From NCBI RefSeq assembly GCF_000987835.1, contig NZ_CP011308.1:930001-994000 (forward strand): a DNA stretch of 64,000 bases. The letters are read 5' to 3'. The translations under genes were made by a program, and so were the position numbers. Positions 16,843 to 25,709 of this stretch are shown here, piece after piece. Source of the DNA: Sulfurovum lithotrophicum (lineage in GTDB: Bacteria > Campylobacterota > Campylobacteria > Campylobacterales > Sulfurovaceae). The first letter of the stretch is position 1. Each line of letters begins with the position of its first letter. The notes below the pieces were generated by a model. The model did no database searches. It saw only the letters and a program-made list of their open reading frames with translations, and had not been told where the DNA came from.

Positions 16843-19548
16843 ATGAACTATTTCCGATACATTCTAATATTACTGGGGTTTCTCTTTGTGTCAGTTACCG
16901 TGTCGGCTCAAGTACCACGGACCGCTATAATATTTGATGCTTCAGGAAGTATGTGGGGAAAGATCGGGAACAAAACCAAAATTGAAATTGCAAAAAATGC
17001 ACTTAGAGATGTAATAGAACATTGGGATCCCAATAGACCATTAGGGTTGACAATTTATGGTCATCGCAAAAAAGCCGACTGCAGCGATATCCAGACAGTT
17101 TTCCCTCTGGGCAGGATAGATAAAGAAAAAATACTTCATATTGTCAGTAATATCAGACCTAAAGGCAAAACACCCATTAGCCGTTCTCTGAAAAAAGTTG
17201 CTGAAGAGTTGGGCTATTTGACACATAGAGTTACACTTATCTTGATCAGTGACGGCAAGGAAACATGTGACAGTGATTCTCTGGATTCTATACGCAAACT
17301 TAAAGAACAGGGCTTGGGTATAGTAGTGCATGTCATAGGATTTGATGTAGATAAAGAGACTTCTGAACAATTAAAATCCATTGCCAAAGTAACAGGAGGC
17401 AGTTATACACCTGCTAAAAATGCAACTGCGCTTACTCAGGCTTTTAGAACAGTTGCCAAAGAGATACAAAAAGTAAAACCTCCTTCGCCTCCTGCAAAGA
17501 ATTTAAAAATCACGGCAAGCGAAACACGAGAAAGCTCCTGGATACAGGCACTGCATATTATTTCTCCCATAGACTCCAATATTTCAAAAACAGAAACTAC
17601 AAGCTGTATCTCTTATCCTAACCAGGCGTGCGGCCTCAAACTTCCTGAAGGTCGCTATAAATTAAGTACTGATTATAATCGCTATCACAAAGAAAAAGAA
17701 ATTGAAGTTTATGAAAACAATATAACTGCTGTAAATGTAGTAACCGGAGAAACAGGCAAAGTTTCCATATCTGCACGAGAAGCTCAGAAAACTGCCAATA
17801 TTCGTTTACATTACGGTATCTACTCTGCCAATGACAGTACATTGATCGTTAGTGGTGACACAACTGAAAAAGATGCAATTATAGAGAGACTTCCTGTTGG
17901 AAAATATCTTATCCGTTACAACCATTTTACTCTCAGTGGAGAGGTTCCATTTGACGTACTTAGTGGCAAAGTAACGCAACTTGATCTGATTACCGGAAAA
18001 ACCGGCATAGTATCAATCACTGCAAGCGAAACCAAAAATACCGCGTGGGTCAATGCACACCATACTTTCCGATCCCTGAAAAGAAAAAAAGATATTGTTA
18101 TGGAATGTGATTCTGAAAAAACAACCGCTTGCAAAGTACGTTTACCTATTGGAATTTACAGCGTTACTACAAGATACAAGGACCTATCAGTCGATACCAT
18201 AATAGAAGTATCCTATGGTAAAAAACACATAAAAAACATTGTTTTAAAACCGACTGGGATTATCGAAATTTCAGCGAAAGAAGACATTAACAGTCAACCG
18301 ATCCATGCTGCTTATGTGATTCGAAAAGCAGATAATAATAACACAGTGCTTGCAAGCGGACATACACCTGCAACTGTTGAACTTTTTGCAGGCAGATATA
18401 TACTGATAACCGAGTACTGTACCTATAGACAGCAACTTACCTTTGTGATCAAAGCTGCAAAAAAACTTCCAATTGAAATTTACACAGGAAAGACAGGGTA
18501 TCTCAGGCTCTCTTCATCTTTACATACAAACAGTAAAGCACTCAAAGCAGCTTATACGTTATATGATGAAAATAAAACAAAAATACTCTCACACCCTTCT
18601 TCTTGTGAAACAACACAAAACAATAAAACACTTTGGCAGCTTCCTATAGGAAAATATACGATCAAGGCTTACTATCCTCCATACGAACAAACAAAGCATG
18701 TTCAAATTACACAGGGGAAAACCGTCGATCTGCATTTTGTGATGGATCCTATCGGGACAGTAAAAATCAGTGCAGAAGAAGAGAACAGTCAAAGAAATAT
18801 ACAGGTAGATCACTCTATTTTTCGTGTGATCAACAATGAGATTAATGAAAGCAATGTATCTTATACCTGCCATACTGAAGGTATGTATAGTTGTGATATA
18901 AATCTCTCTGTGGGAAGATACCTGCTAATTTCTTCTTACAACCATTTTACAAAACATACATATTTTGACATTCATGAAAATGAAATACTTCCTTTACATA
19001 TTGTTATGGGAGGTACTGGGAAGGTTAATATAACTGCTTACGAAATGTTGGGCGGCAACCCCATAAAGTCTGTAACTCACTATATTATGCAAAAGGAGGG
19101 TAATGTGAGTAAAAATATCACTAGTTGCTATAAAGACCTTCATTGTGTAAGACGTCTGCCTGTTGGAAAATACAGTGTCCGCAGCGAATACAATATATTA
19201 GAGAAAACTACTCCTTTTACCATAGAAGCTGCTAAAACAACTGGATTAGATGTCATTTTGGGAGCAGTAGCTCCAGTGAGAATCCGGGTGACAATTATGC
19301 CTACAAAAGATAAAGTCTCTGCAAACCATACCATTTATCATATTGATAACAGAAACCATCGTAAGGAGATTACAGAAATGTGCTGGTATGATAAAAAATC
19401 ACAAAGTTGTACTATCAATTTGCCTATTGGTACCTATCTTCTGCAATCAACTTACAAGGGGATAAAAAAAGAAACACTTTTTGAAGTAAAAAACATAGAT
19501 GAGAATCTTGTAAATGTCGTGCTGGATCTCGACTTGCCCAAAGAATAA
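16843..19548 (+). CDS. Secreted VWA-domain protein with eight tandem beta repeats
   Basis: 901 residues. Signal peptide about 1-22, then a von Willebrand factor A domain (about 25-215) with an intact MIDAS: Asp32-Ser34-Ser36 in DASGSM, the Thr in GKTPIS and Asp in ISDGKE. After a Pro-rich linker come eight repeats of about 80-90 residues. Each opens with a strand of the type G-K-V-S-I-S-A and contains L-P-x-G-x-Y; five of them carry a Cys pair just before that motif (C-x5-8-C-x3-L). The repeats resemble PEGA or carboxypeptidase-regulatory beta sandwiches. A periplasmic or surface role in protein binding is inferred; partners are probably the neighbouring secreted proteins. Confidence 0.8.
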   Translation: MNYFRYILILLGFLFVSVTVSAQVPRTAIIFDASGSMWGKIGNKTKIEIAKNALRDVIEHWDPNRPLGLTIYGHRKKADCSDIQTVFPLGRIDKEKILHIVSNIRPKGKTPISRSLKKVAEELGYLTHRVTLILISDGKETCDSDSLDSIRKLKEQGLGIVVHVIGFDVDKETSEQLKSIAKVTGGSYTPAKNATALTQAFRTVAKEIQKVKPPSPPAKNLKITASETRESSWIQALHIISPIDSNISKTETTSCISYPNQACGLKLPEGRYKLSTDYNRYHKEKEIEVYENNITAVNVVTGETGKVSISAREAQKTANIRLHYGIYSANDSTLIVSGDTTEKDAIIERLPVGKYLIRYNHFTLSGEVPFDVLSGKVTQLDLITGKTGIVSITASETKNTAWVNAHHTFRSLKRKKDIVMECDSEKTTACKVRLPIGIYSVTTRYKDLSVDTIIEVSYGKKHIKNIVLKPTGIIEISAKEDINSQPIHAAYVIRKADNNNTVLASGHTPATVELFAGRYILITEYCTYRQQLTFVIKAAKKLPIEIYTGKTGYLRLSSSLHTNSKALKAAYTLYDENKTKILSHPSSCETTQNNKTLWQLPIGKYTIKAYYPPYEQTKHVQITQGKTVDLHFVMDPIGTVKISAEEENSQRNIQVDHSIFRVINNEINESNVSYTCHTEGMYSCDINLSVGRYLLISSYNHFTKHTYFDIHENEILPLHIVMGGTGKVNITAYEMLGGNPIKSVTHYIMQKEGNVSKNITSCYKDLHCVRRLPVGKYSVRSEYNILEKTTPFTIEAAKTTGLDVILGAVAPVRIRVTIMPTKDKVSANHTIYHIDNRNHRKEITEMCWYDKKSQSCTINLPIGTYLLQSTYKGIKKETLFEVKNIDENLVNVVLDLDLPKE

Positions 19549-19556
19549 AAAGGAAT

Positions 19557-20078
19557 ATGAAAATGAAGAAATCAGTAATAATAACAGCAATTTTGCTTGG
19601 AATAACTATTTCAGGTTGCGGTGCATCAGGAGATGCGTCAAACAGTAATGCCATAGCCAAAGAAGATGTCTGTACCTTACTGACAACGGCAGAGGTCTCA
19701 AACTTGGTAGGAGAAGCGGTCAATGAGGGAAAGCGTGATACAAAACATACCTATCCAAATGCTTCAGTCTGTACCTGGACATCGGTCAGTCACAATATGC
19801 CTCTTCTGACCCTGACCTACTATCTGCATACTTCTGCGTATGCCCTTGACCACTATGCACTACCCGGCAGTCAAATAAAAAAACTCAATGGAACATCCAA
19901 TGAAGCCATTGCTGTTCTGGGAGTGAACAAAAAACTGTCCGAGGTTATAGCCAGAAGTGGTAACAATGCGGTTTTGCTTATGTCACTTTCTTTGGAAAGT
20001 AAAGAAGGAAGCAAGAACTGGAATAATGAGATCAAGTTAACAGACCTTGCAGCGCAGAGAGCTGAAAAAAAGAAGTAG
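19557..20078 (+). CDS. Lipoprotein, DUF3558-like (VWA cassette gene 4)
   Basis: 173 residues. A lipobox ISGCG near residues 18-22 marks a lipoprotein. The mature domain begins with DVCTLLTTAEVSNLVG and contains a second Cys in ASVCTWT, a pattern like DUF3558/HmuY-independent actinobacterial lipoproteins, where the two cysteines form a disulfide. Function unknown. It follows the VWA gene by 8 bp and closes the operon; a 92-aa gene converges on it. Confidence 0.65.
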   Translation: MKMKKSVIITAILLGITISGCGASGDASNSNAIAKEDVCTLLTTAEVSNLVGEAVNEGKRDTKHTYPNASVCTWTSVSHNMPLLTLTYYLHTSAYALDHYALPGSQIKKLNGTSNEAIAVLGVNKKLSEVIARSGNNAVLLMSLSLESKEGSKNWNNEIKLTDLAAQRAEKKK

Positions 20079-20090
20079 GAGACCATAAAA

Positions 20091-20369
20091 TCATTCTTTT
20101 AAAAATGCATCGATTTTTTTTTGTAGGCAGTCTTCGTACTCTTTTGTATAAAAGTGTTTTGCCCTCATATAGCTTCTGTAGCTTGTTTTGAAGCAGGTAT
20201 TATGAAAGAGTTCGATGAGGTCACAATGGTCTTGCTTTCGTGCTCGGCATGTGTTTAATTGTTGTGTTTCTATTTGATGGCTCATTTTGCTGTCGGATTC
20301 CAGGTTATAGATGTATGAGACAAAAAAAATAATACCGACAATGACCACTGCTTCTTTATTCCACTTCAT
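20091..20369 (-). CDS. Small single-pass membrane protein of unknown function
   Basis: 92 residues: one hydrophobic helix at about 7-21, then a charged extracytoplasmic tail with four cysteines (CRARKQDHC, NTCFKT, EDCLQK) that could form two disulfides. No family recognised. No Shine-Dalgarno is seen; TATACT lies six nt before the ATG, so the mRNA may be leaderless. Convergent with the lipoprotein gene of the VWA cassette. Confidence 0.55.
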   Translation of the reverse strand: MKWNKEAVVIVGIIFFVSYIYNLESDSKMSHQIETQQLNTCRARKQDHCDLIELFHNTCFKTSYRSYMRAKHFYTKEYEDCLQKKIDAFLKE

Positions 20370-20375
20370 AAATAC

Positions 20376-20381
20376 AGTATA
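20376..20381 (-). promoter_or_regulatory. -10 box of the 92-aa gene, probably leaderless
   Basis: TATACT on the minus strand ends 6 nt before the ATG at 20369. Transcription would start at or within a base or two of the start codon, and there is no ribosome binding site. Confidence 0.4.
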
Positions 20382-20477
20382 TCAAAACATCTTTGAACCC
20401 GGATTATGAAGTAAAAGATGATTTATCTATCAATATAGTAAGCTGCCAAATAGCGAAGCCACTGTATTGAAAAACAG

Positions 20478-21137
20478 TTAAACCCTGTCCGGTCTCTGGT
20501 CGTCAGGAAGTTTGGAGAGATCGGCTTCGTCGAACATTTCCACTTTTGGAATGACTATGGCGATAAGCGTCACTATGATACCGAAGATCAGCACCACAAG
20601 ATGTTCATGTCCCGGGAAAAGTTTGGGGAGGGTGAGTTTACCTGCGCTTGTTCCCATCAACGGTTTGAAGAAGTCATCGTAATAGAGGGTGAAAACCAAG
20701 CCGCCGAGTAGTCCGCCGATAGCGCCTATAAGAACATCGATACGTCCTTCAGCGATGGAGACAGGTCCTGTTCCCGGGCATTTTCCGAAAATTGCCATAG
20801 ATATACCGAAGAGTGTACCACCTATGATCAGCCCCTGCCAGATGATGGGTTTTACATGGTAGTGTGCCCATCCCGCTTCTATCATGAAATAGAGTGCAAT
20901 ACTGGTAAGGCCCACGGCAAGAAAGAGCATTTTAGGGACAATGGTGTCCTTCAGCATGGCAAATCCGGCGATCTTTTCGAATTTGTCGACACGGGTATAC
21001 TGGATGATACCACCGAATATTACGCCGATCAGAAAGACCAGTGCAAGAGAACCGTGCCCCTGATGGATCACGTTTTCGAACATTTGTGCCAAGCGTGAAA
21101 AAAAGTCATCACCGGCAGTTTTAACTACGATATCCAT
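20478..21137 (-). CDS. YeeE/YedE-family transporter half (sulfur compound uptake)
   Basis: 219 residues with about five hydrophobic helices. The family motif appears as GKCPGTGPVSIAEG near residues 98-111, with a conserved Cys. YeeE/YedE proteins (TsuA, PmpA/B) move thiosulfate or other sulfur species; a single protein in some species is split in two halves here. The ATG sits on the stop of the 167-aa partner (1-nt overlap), so both halves are made together and probably form one transporter. Confidence 0.8.
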   Translation of the reverse strand: MDIVVKTAGDDFFSRLAQMFENVIHQGHGSLALVFLIGVIFGGIIQYTRVDKFEKIAGFAMLKDTIVPKMLFLAVGLTSIALYFMIEAGWAHYHVKPIIWQGLIIGGTLFGISMAIFGKCPGTGPVSIAEGRIDVLIGAIGGLLGGLVFTLYYDDFFKPLMGTSAGKLTLPKLFPGHEHLVVLIFGIIVTLIAIVIPKVEMFDEADLSKLPDDQRPDRV

Positions 21138-21640
21138 TATTTCTCCTCTTTGTTATAGAAAAGTTTTCCCGTAATGAGCAGTGAGATCATGACCACGGTA
21201 CCGAATATCATGGAAGAGATGGCCATCTGGCTCATGCCCGACATAAAGTGACCGCTGGTGCATCCGCCTGCCAGTCTTGCACCGATGATCATGACAAATC
21301 CTGCAAAAAAGCTCCATAGCAGTCTGGAGAGTACGGAGTTGTTCTTGTATCTCTTCCAGCCTGTCGGGATCAGGGAGAACCTGAAACTTTTTGTAATGAA
21401 CACAGAGGTGACGAACCCGCCAAAGAGTGCTCCCATGAGCATCACGCCTTCCCAGGCACCGGGATTCTGTATCTCTTTGAGATAAGAGTACTTTTCGGGG
21501 TCAAGATCGAAGATGAGGTCTGCAAAGTAAGGTACATAGGTAGACGCGCCTATAGGTCTGTCCGCTCCGAATACGGAAAATGTCATCAGAAGAAGCATGG
21601 ACATCAATATGCCGCCCATCCACCAGGGTAATCGAGCCAT
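21137..21640 (-). CDS. YeeE/YedE-family transporter half with GCTSGH motif
   Basis: 167 residues, about four hydrophobic helices. The signature AGGCTSGHFMSG near residues 122-133 is the conserved substrate-passage motif with its Cys. It is the upstream half of the pair. The two genes are divergent from atpZ/I across 154 bp. Sulfur uptake fits the metabolism of Sulfurovum-like bacteria, but the substrate is inferred. Confidence 0.82.
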   Translation of the reverse strand: MARLPWWMGGILMSMLLLMTFSVFGADRPIGASTYVPYFADLIFDLDPEKYSYLKEIQNPGAWEGVMLMGALFGGFVTSVFITKSFRFSLIPTGWKRYKNNSVLSRLLWSFFAGFVMIIGARLAGGCTSGHFMSGMSQMAISSMIFGTVVMISLLITGKLFYNKEEK

Positions 21641-21794
21641 TGTAATCCTTTAATTGTGGTTTTTATTCCAATATTATAACAAAAAGATATCACATTTATA
21701 AAATTAAATTATTTTATGATTATGTACATTTTTTTTGAAAGAGTGATATAAAGTACGGTTTTGTTATACTTTCAACAATTACAAGGATAAAAAT

Positions 21795-22103
21795 ATGCAA
21801 AGAAAAGAAGATGATCCGAAATTCAAAAAGATCGTAGATGCCGCTGACGGACTGAGCCTGGGTATCTCTATAGTCGTGGCCGTGCTGATAGGGGTTGGTA
21901 TAGGGCTGGGGTTGCAGAAACTTACCGGTGCGATGTGGACACTTTGGATAGGTGTCTTTGTCGGCATAGCTGCAGCGGTTTTGAATGTCTATAAAGCCTA
22001 TGATAAGCAGAAGAGGTCACTGGATGAACTGGCGAACGATCCGCGCTATAGACATCAAAAAAAATATACGGCAGACGATGATGAGGATGAGAACCGTAAA
22101 TAA
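21795..22103 (+). CDS. AtpZ/AtpI-family protein
   Basis: 102 residues: a short charged N-terminus, two transmembrane helices (about 19-40 and 46-66) with Gly-rich packing (GVGIGLGLQKL, GVFVGIAAAVLN), and a charged tail. This is the AtpZ/AtpI architecture, a helper of F1Fo ATP synthase assembly or a Mg2+/Ca2+ channel. It is alone here, away from atp genes. An AT-rich hairpin immediately after the stop probably ends its transcript. Confidence 0.8.
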   Translation: MQRKEDDPKFKKIVDAADGLSLGISIVVAVLIGVGIGLGLQKLTGAMWTLWIGVFVGIAAAVLNVYKAYDKQKRSLDELANDPRYRHQKKYTADDDEDENRK

Positions 22104-22123
22104 AAGCAAACTGCTTTGCTTTT
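22102..22123 (+). terminator. Hairpin terminator after atpZ/I
   Basis: AAAAGCAAA-CTGC-TTTGCTTTT is a perfect 9-bp stem with a tetraloop overlapping the last base pair of the stop codon region and ending in a T-run, typical of a rho-independent stop. Confidence 0.6.
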
Positions 22124-22210
22124 ATAGGTTCGGAACCGGAGTGGTGCCCTGACCAACGGGAGGAAATGCCCTTGGGGTGCGAAGCAGAGCGTAGCCACGA
22201 AGGATAAACA
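22124..22210. repeat. Structured non-coding stretch with REP-like pieces
   Basis: Between atpZ/I and the 182-aa gene lie a GGTTC-G-GAACC hairpin (22127-22137), paired CCC/GGG tracts, and GCGTAGCCACG near 22190. The last piece recalls the GGTGCGT-AGCC-ACGCACC hairpins seen elsewhere in this window. No coding frame is apparent. It may be a decayed dispersed repeat. Confidence 0.3.
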
Positions 22211-22236
22211 ATCAAAATAAAAAGATATATTTCAGC

Positions 22237-22785
22237 ATGAAAAATACAAACCTAAAAATACTCAAACTTCTCATTACGGCGGATCTCCTTCTTGCAGGGG
22301 TCTCCTTAATATTTTTTGATATAAAAACACTTTGGAATACTCAGATAGGTTTCATCTCCGCAACACTCGTGATGATCGCTTCGATGATAAGCTACCGCCG
22401 TATGGTCAATACAAGAGTTGAAAATGAAGTGATCACAACGGATATCGATAAAGATGTCATCGATAAACTTGAAGACCCCTATGACCTCTACAGTGAGGAG
22501 ATCAAGGCTGAAGAGAGTGATGAAAAGGAGTTTGCAGAAGTCGTCAAAGAGGAGAAGAAGAAACTCAAAGAGAATAAACGCACACTCTTTCAGGTACTCA
22601 AAGATACCAAAGCGGCGCTTTCCATCTATCGGCTCGGAGCGTATGCTGTGCTGATACTGGGATTTCTCTATCTGCACAGACACGGACTGCTGCATATGCC
22701 GAGCTATGTCATCGCACTGGGACTCCCTCCTGTGATCATTGTGACGATCCTTATTCGCAATAAAAGTCAAGATGCGGTAGAATAG
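22237..22785 (+). CDS. Membrane protein of unknown function
   Basis: 182 residues with two hydrophobic helices near the N-terminus (about 8-27 and 35-53), a highly charged central part (about 60-125, Glu/Lys-rich) and two more helices near the C-terminus (about 133-172). The arrangement gives a cytoplasmic charged loop between two membrane hairpins. I recognise no family. It lies about 130 bp after atpZ/I and 26 bp before the amidase gene. Confidence 0.7.
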   Translation: MKNTNLKILKLLITADLLLAGVSLIFFDIKTLWNTQIGFISATLVMIASMISYRRMVNTRVENEVITTDIDKDVIDKLEDPYDLYSEEIKAEESDEKEFAEVVKEEKKKLKENKRTLFQVLKDTKAALSIYRLGAYAVLILGFLYLHRHGLLHMPSYVIALGLPPVIIVTILIRNKSQDAVE

Positions 22786-22811
22786 AACATCTCAGAGAAG
22801 GGAATATTTCC

Positions 22812-23525
22812 ATGACAAAAACTATATTGGGCGCACTTGCGTTGTTGATACTGGCTTTGCAGCCTGTACAGTCTGACAATTTCAAATGTTCTACAAAACC
22901 CATCCAGCCACCTTTGCATATTATAGACAAACCTATTGATTTTGGCAAAGAACGTGTCAATATGACCAAAGCGTACATCAGGCAGCATTATGGGAAAAAA
23001 GTGAAGAATATTACCATTACCCCCCGTATCATCGTACTGCACTGGACGGCGGAGATGGATCTCAAAAAGTCCTTTAACCGGCTTAAACCGCAAAGACTGC
23101 TGACAGACAGGAAAGACATCGCCAAAGCTTCGGCACTCAATGTCTCCGCGCAGTTTCTCGTGGACCGTGACGGGACCATCTACCGTTTGATGCCTGAGAA
23201 CTGGATGGCGCGCCATGTCATTGGCCTGAACTATTCAAGTATCGGCATAGAGAATATAGGAGGAAAGGGGAACAAGGCAGAAGACCTTACCCCTGCGCAG
23301 CTGCGCTCCAACATCGCACTGGTGCGTTACCTCAAGGCAAAATACCCAACTATAAAATACCTGATAGGCCACTATGAGTACAGACAGATGGAGCATACTT
23401 CTCTCTGGCTTGAGAAGGACAAAGGCTACCGAACGGTCAAGAACGACCCGGGCAGGAAGTTCATGTCCTCTGTACGAAAAAATGTAAAAGACCTGCATCT
23501 GAAGATGCCTCCCCGAGGCAGATAA
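22812..23525 (+). CDS. N-acetylmuramoyl-L-alanine amidase (Amidase_2/PGRP type)
   Basis: 237 residues with a signal peptide (about 1-19). Zinc ligands of the Amidase_2 fold are visible: His in IVLHWTA near 77, His in IGHYEYRQ near 182 and Asp in NDPGRKF near 217. It cuts the bond between MurNAc and the stem peptide. The stop overlaps the start of the symporter gene (TAATG), so the two are coupled, which suggests released muropeptide parts may be imported. Confidence 0.85.
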   Translation: MTKTILGALALLILALQPVQSDNFKCSTKPIQPPLHIIDKPIDFGKERVNMTKAYIRQHYGKKVKNITITPRIIVLHWTAEMDLKKSFNRLKPQRLLTDRKDIAKASALNVSAQFLVDRDGTIYRLMPENWMARHVIGLNYSSIGIENIGGKGNKAEDLTPAQLRSNIALVRYLKAKYPTIKYLIGHYEYRQMEHTSLWLEKDKGYRTVKNDPGRKFMSSVRKNVKDLHLKMPPRGR

Positions 23526-25042
23526 TGCATTCGGCTTTCTCCACGCTGGACTGGGCGGTCTTTTCTTCATATTTTTTGGTATTAATCGTTACATCCGTTC
23601 TTTTAAGCCAAGGAAAGATCAGAAATACCCGAGACTATTTTGTAGGAAGCAATACCGTTCCGATGTGGGCTGCAGCTATCTCGGTACTGGCCACTTCGCA
23701 GTCGGCAGCCACCTTTCTGGGCGGCCCGGAATACGCCTATAGCAAAGATCTGACCTTTATCGGATTTTACCTCTCTGCCTTTTTGGCTGTTGTGTTTGTG
23801 GCCAAAGTGCTCATTCCCCGTTTCTATGCCATTAAAGCTGTGACAGTTTATGAACTGCTTGAGAAGCGTTACGGTGCATCTGCAAAGAAGCAGGCTGGTG
23901 TCATGTTCCTTGTAGGGCGCCTGTTTGCTTCGGGAGCACGGCTGTACATAGGGGCGTTGGCCATATCGATGATCCTTTTTCTGGATATTGCAGCCGCTCA
24001 TGTGGCCATTTCCATTGCCGTTTTGATGCTGGGTGCACTGGCCTATGTCTATTTTGGCGGGGTAAAGTCGGTCATTTTTTCCGATATTATTCAGGCAGCC
24101 ACCTACATCGGGGCAGGGATTGCGGTACTGATCTACCTCTATATGAGTATGAATGCCGATATGGGTACGATCGTCTCGACACTGCAGGCAGAGCACAAAC
24201 TCAAACTGCTTGACTGGTCTTTGAGCGGCGGATTCTCGGTCTGGGCACTGCTTGGCGGATGGCTGCTGTTGAACATCGCTGCCTATGGGCTGGACCAGGA
24301 TATGACGCAACGGGCTTTGACCTGTAAAGATACCAAAGAGGCGCAGAACTCCCTGATGTTCTCGATCTATATGACGATCCCCGTGGCTATTTTGTTCCTG
24401 TGTATAGGGCTGCTGCTTTATCTCTTCTACCAACACCCCGAACTCTCTGGACTCAATACCGAAGTGGTACAGAAATTCGACGGTGAGAAGATCACGATAT
24501 TCATGTACTATATTTTGCATGAGATGCCTGAAGGGATGCGTGGACTGGTGACGGTCGGAGCGGTTGCTGCGGCCCTCTCTTCCTCCAACTCCGTATTGGG
24601 TGCCATGTCTTCCGTGGCTATTGAAGACCTTTATAAACCCTGGAAGCGCAAAAGAAGTGATGTGGATGAGATGCATTTTGTCAAAGCGGGCAGGGCGGCT
24701 GTATTGCTCTTTGCCGTGGCCCTCTCGGCTATGGCGATGATCAGCTACTACTGGCAGCGCTACACCGAACTGCCGCTGCTCAGTTTTGCGCTGGGTGTCA
24801 TGGCTTTTGCCTATACCGGACTGTTGGGGGTCTATGCTGCGGCCATATTTACCAAACGCGGCAGTGCAACAACCGTACCGCTTTCTCTTATAGGCGGTTT
24901 TATGACCGTACTTCTGCTTCAACCCTATGTACTGGGTGCCGTGTTCGATTTCAAGCTTGGGTTTGCATGGCAGATACTCATAGGAACGATCGTAGCGTTT
25001 GCCATTATGATGACAGGCAGGAGTTACCTGCAGAAGCCATAA
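23525..25042 (+). CDS. Sodium:solute symporter (SSS family)
   Basis: 505 residues with about 13 hydrophobic helices. SSS features: RNTRDYFVGSNTVPMWAAAISVLATSQSAATFLGGPEYAY near the N-terminus (sodium site region), GGVKSVIFSDIIQ and DQDMTQRAL in the middle. It would import a solute with Na+. Because it is coupled to a secreted amidase and followed by MurNAc salvage genes (anmK, amgK, murU), a cell-wall amino sugar or peptide is a reasonable but unproven substrate. Its 3' end overlaps the convergent Tyr-rich gene by 19 bp. Confidence 0.88.
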   Translation: MHSAFSTLDWAVFSSYFLVLIVTSVLLSQGKIRNTRDYFVGSNTVPMWAAAISVLATSQSAATFLGGPEYAYSKDLTFIGFYLSAFLAVVFVAKVLIPRFYAIKAVTVYELLEKRYGASAKKQAGVMFLVGRLFASGARLYIGALAISMILFLDIAAAHVAISIAVLMLGALAYVYFGGVKSVIFSDIIQAATYIGAGIAVLIYLYMSMNADMGTIVSTLQAEHKLKLLDWSLSGGFSVWALLGGWLLLNIAAYGLDQDMTQRALTCKDTKEAQNSLMFSIYMTIPVAILFLCIGLLLYLFYQHPELSGLNTEVVQKFDGEKITIFMYYILHEMPEGMRGLVTVGAVAAALSSSNSVLGAMSSVAIEDLYKPWKRKRSDVDEMHFVKAGRAAVLLFAVALSAMAMISYYWQRYTELPLLSFALGVMAFAYTGLLGVYAAAIFTKRGSATTVPLSLIGGFMTVLLLQPYVLGAVFDFKLGFAWQILIGTIVAFAIMMTGRSYLQKP

Positions 25043-25569
25043 TACCGATAGTTTGCCGGTGGATAGAAAAGTCTGTCGAACAGTCCCTTTCCTCTTACTC
25101 TGTCACGGTAGGTATAAAATCTGTCATAACGATAGAACACCCCTTCAAAGAAATAGCCGTAACGGTTGAAGTAGCCGTAGTAGAATCCGTTACGGTCATA
25201 AAAAGCCGCCCGATCATAACGATAGGCTAAGTTCCAACCTCTTTTTGGATGTCTGTGTCCTCGTGCAAATACTCTGCCGTAGTACGGAGGTATACGGTAA
25301 TAGTAAATATCTGTATAATAACTTCTTCTACTATATCTGCCAAGGGTATGTTGGCCAGGATATTTTCCGCGATAATAGCTTCTATGGCGTTCAAATTCGG
25401 ATTTTGAATTGAATTCCCTTTGTTTTGCTTCATGCAAGGTTAGTTTTCTGTCAAGCTGCCGAATCTTTGTTTCACTCATGTGCTGCGGTTCTTTCTGGGC
25501 ATACAGCAGGGTACTGCCAAGAAAAACAAAGCCGATGACGGCAAGTAGTTTGAATATGGTCTGTTTCAT
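25024..25569 (-). CDS. Secreted Tyr/Arg-rich protein
   Basis: 181 residues with a signal peptide (about 1-24). After a charged helical part (about 28-60) the rest is extraordinarily rich in Tyr, Arg, Phe and Gly, in short runs such as YYYRIPPYYGR and GFYYGYFNRYGYFF, with one Cys at the end. The composition suggests a low-complexity, possibly self-associating or surface-coating protein. No family recognised. The signal peptide and spacing support a real gene even though its end overlaps the symporter gene. Confidence 0.65.
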   Translation of the reverse strand: MKQTIFKLLAVIGFVFLGSTLLYAQKEPQHMSETKIRQLDRKLTLHEAKQREFNSKSEFERHRSYYRGKYPGQHTLGRYSRRSYYTDIYYYRIPPYYGRVFARGHRHPKRGWNLAYRYDRAAFYDRNGFYYGYFNRYGYFFEGVFYRYDRFYTYRDRVRGKGLFDRLFYPPANYRYYGFCR

Positions 25570-25709
25570 TTCTGACTCCTTAAATTGTAGATAGGCAATT
25601 ATAAAACAACTTTGTGGAGATTTTGTGATGCCATCGTGGAGTTATTGTGAAGAGGAAGAGGGCGTAAAGTATGCTAAAATACACTGACAGATCACCTTAC
25701 AGGAAAAAG

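Noticed and set aside
15635-20078. Prophage or conjugative origin of the AT-rich block
   Set aside because: No integrase, capsid, relaxase or att-like repeat is present at its edges.
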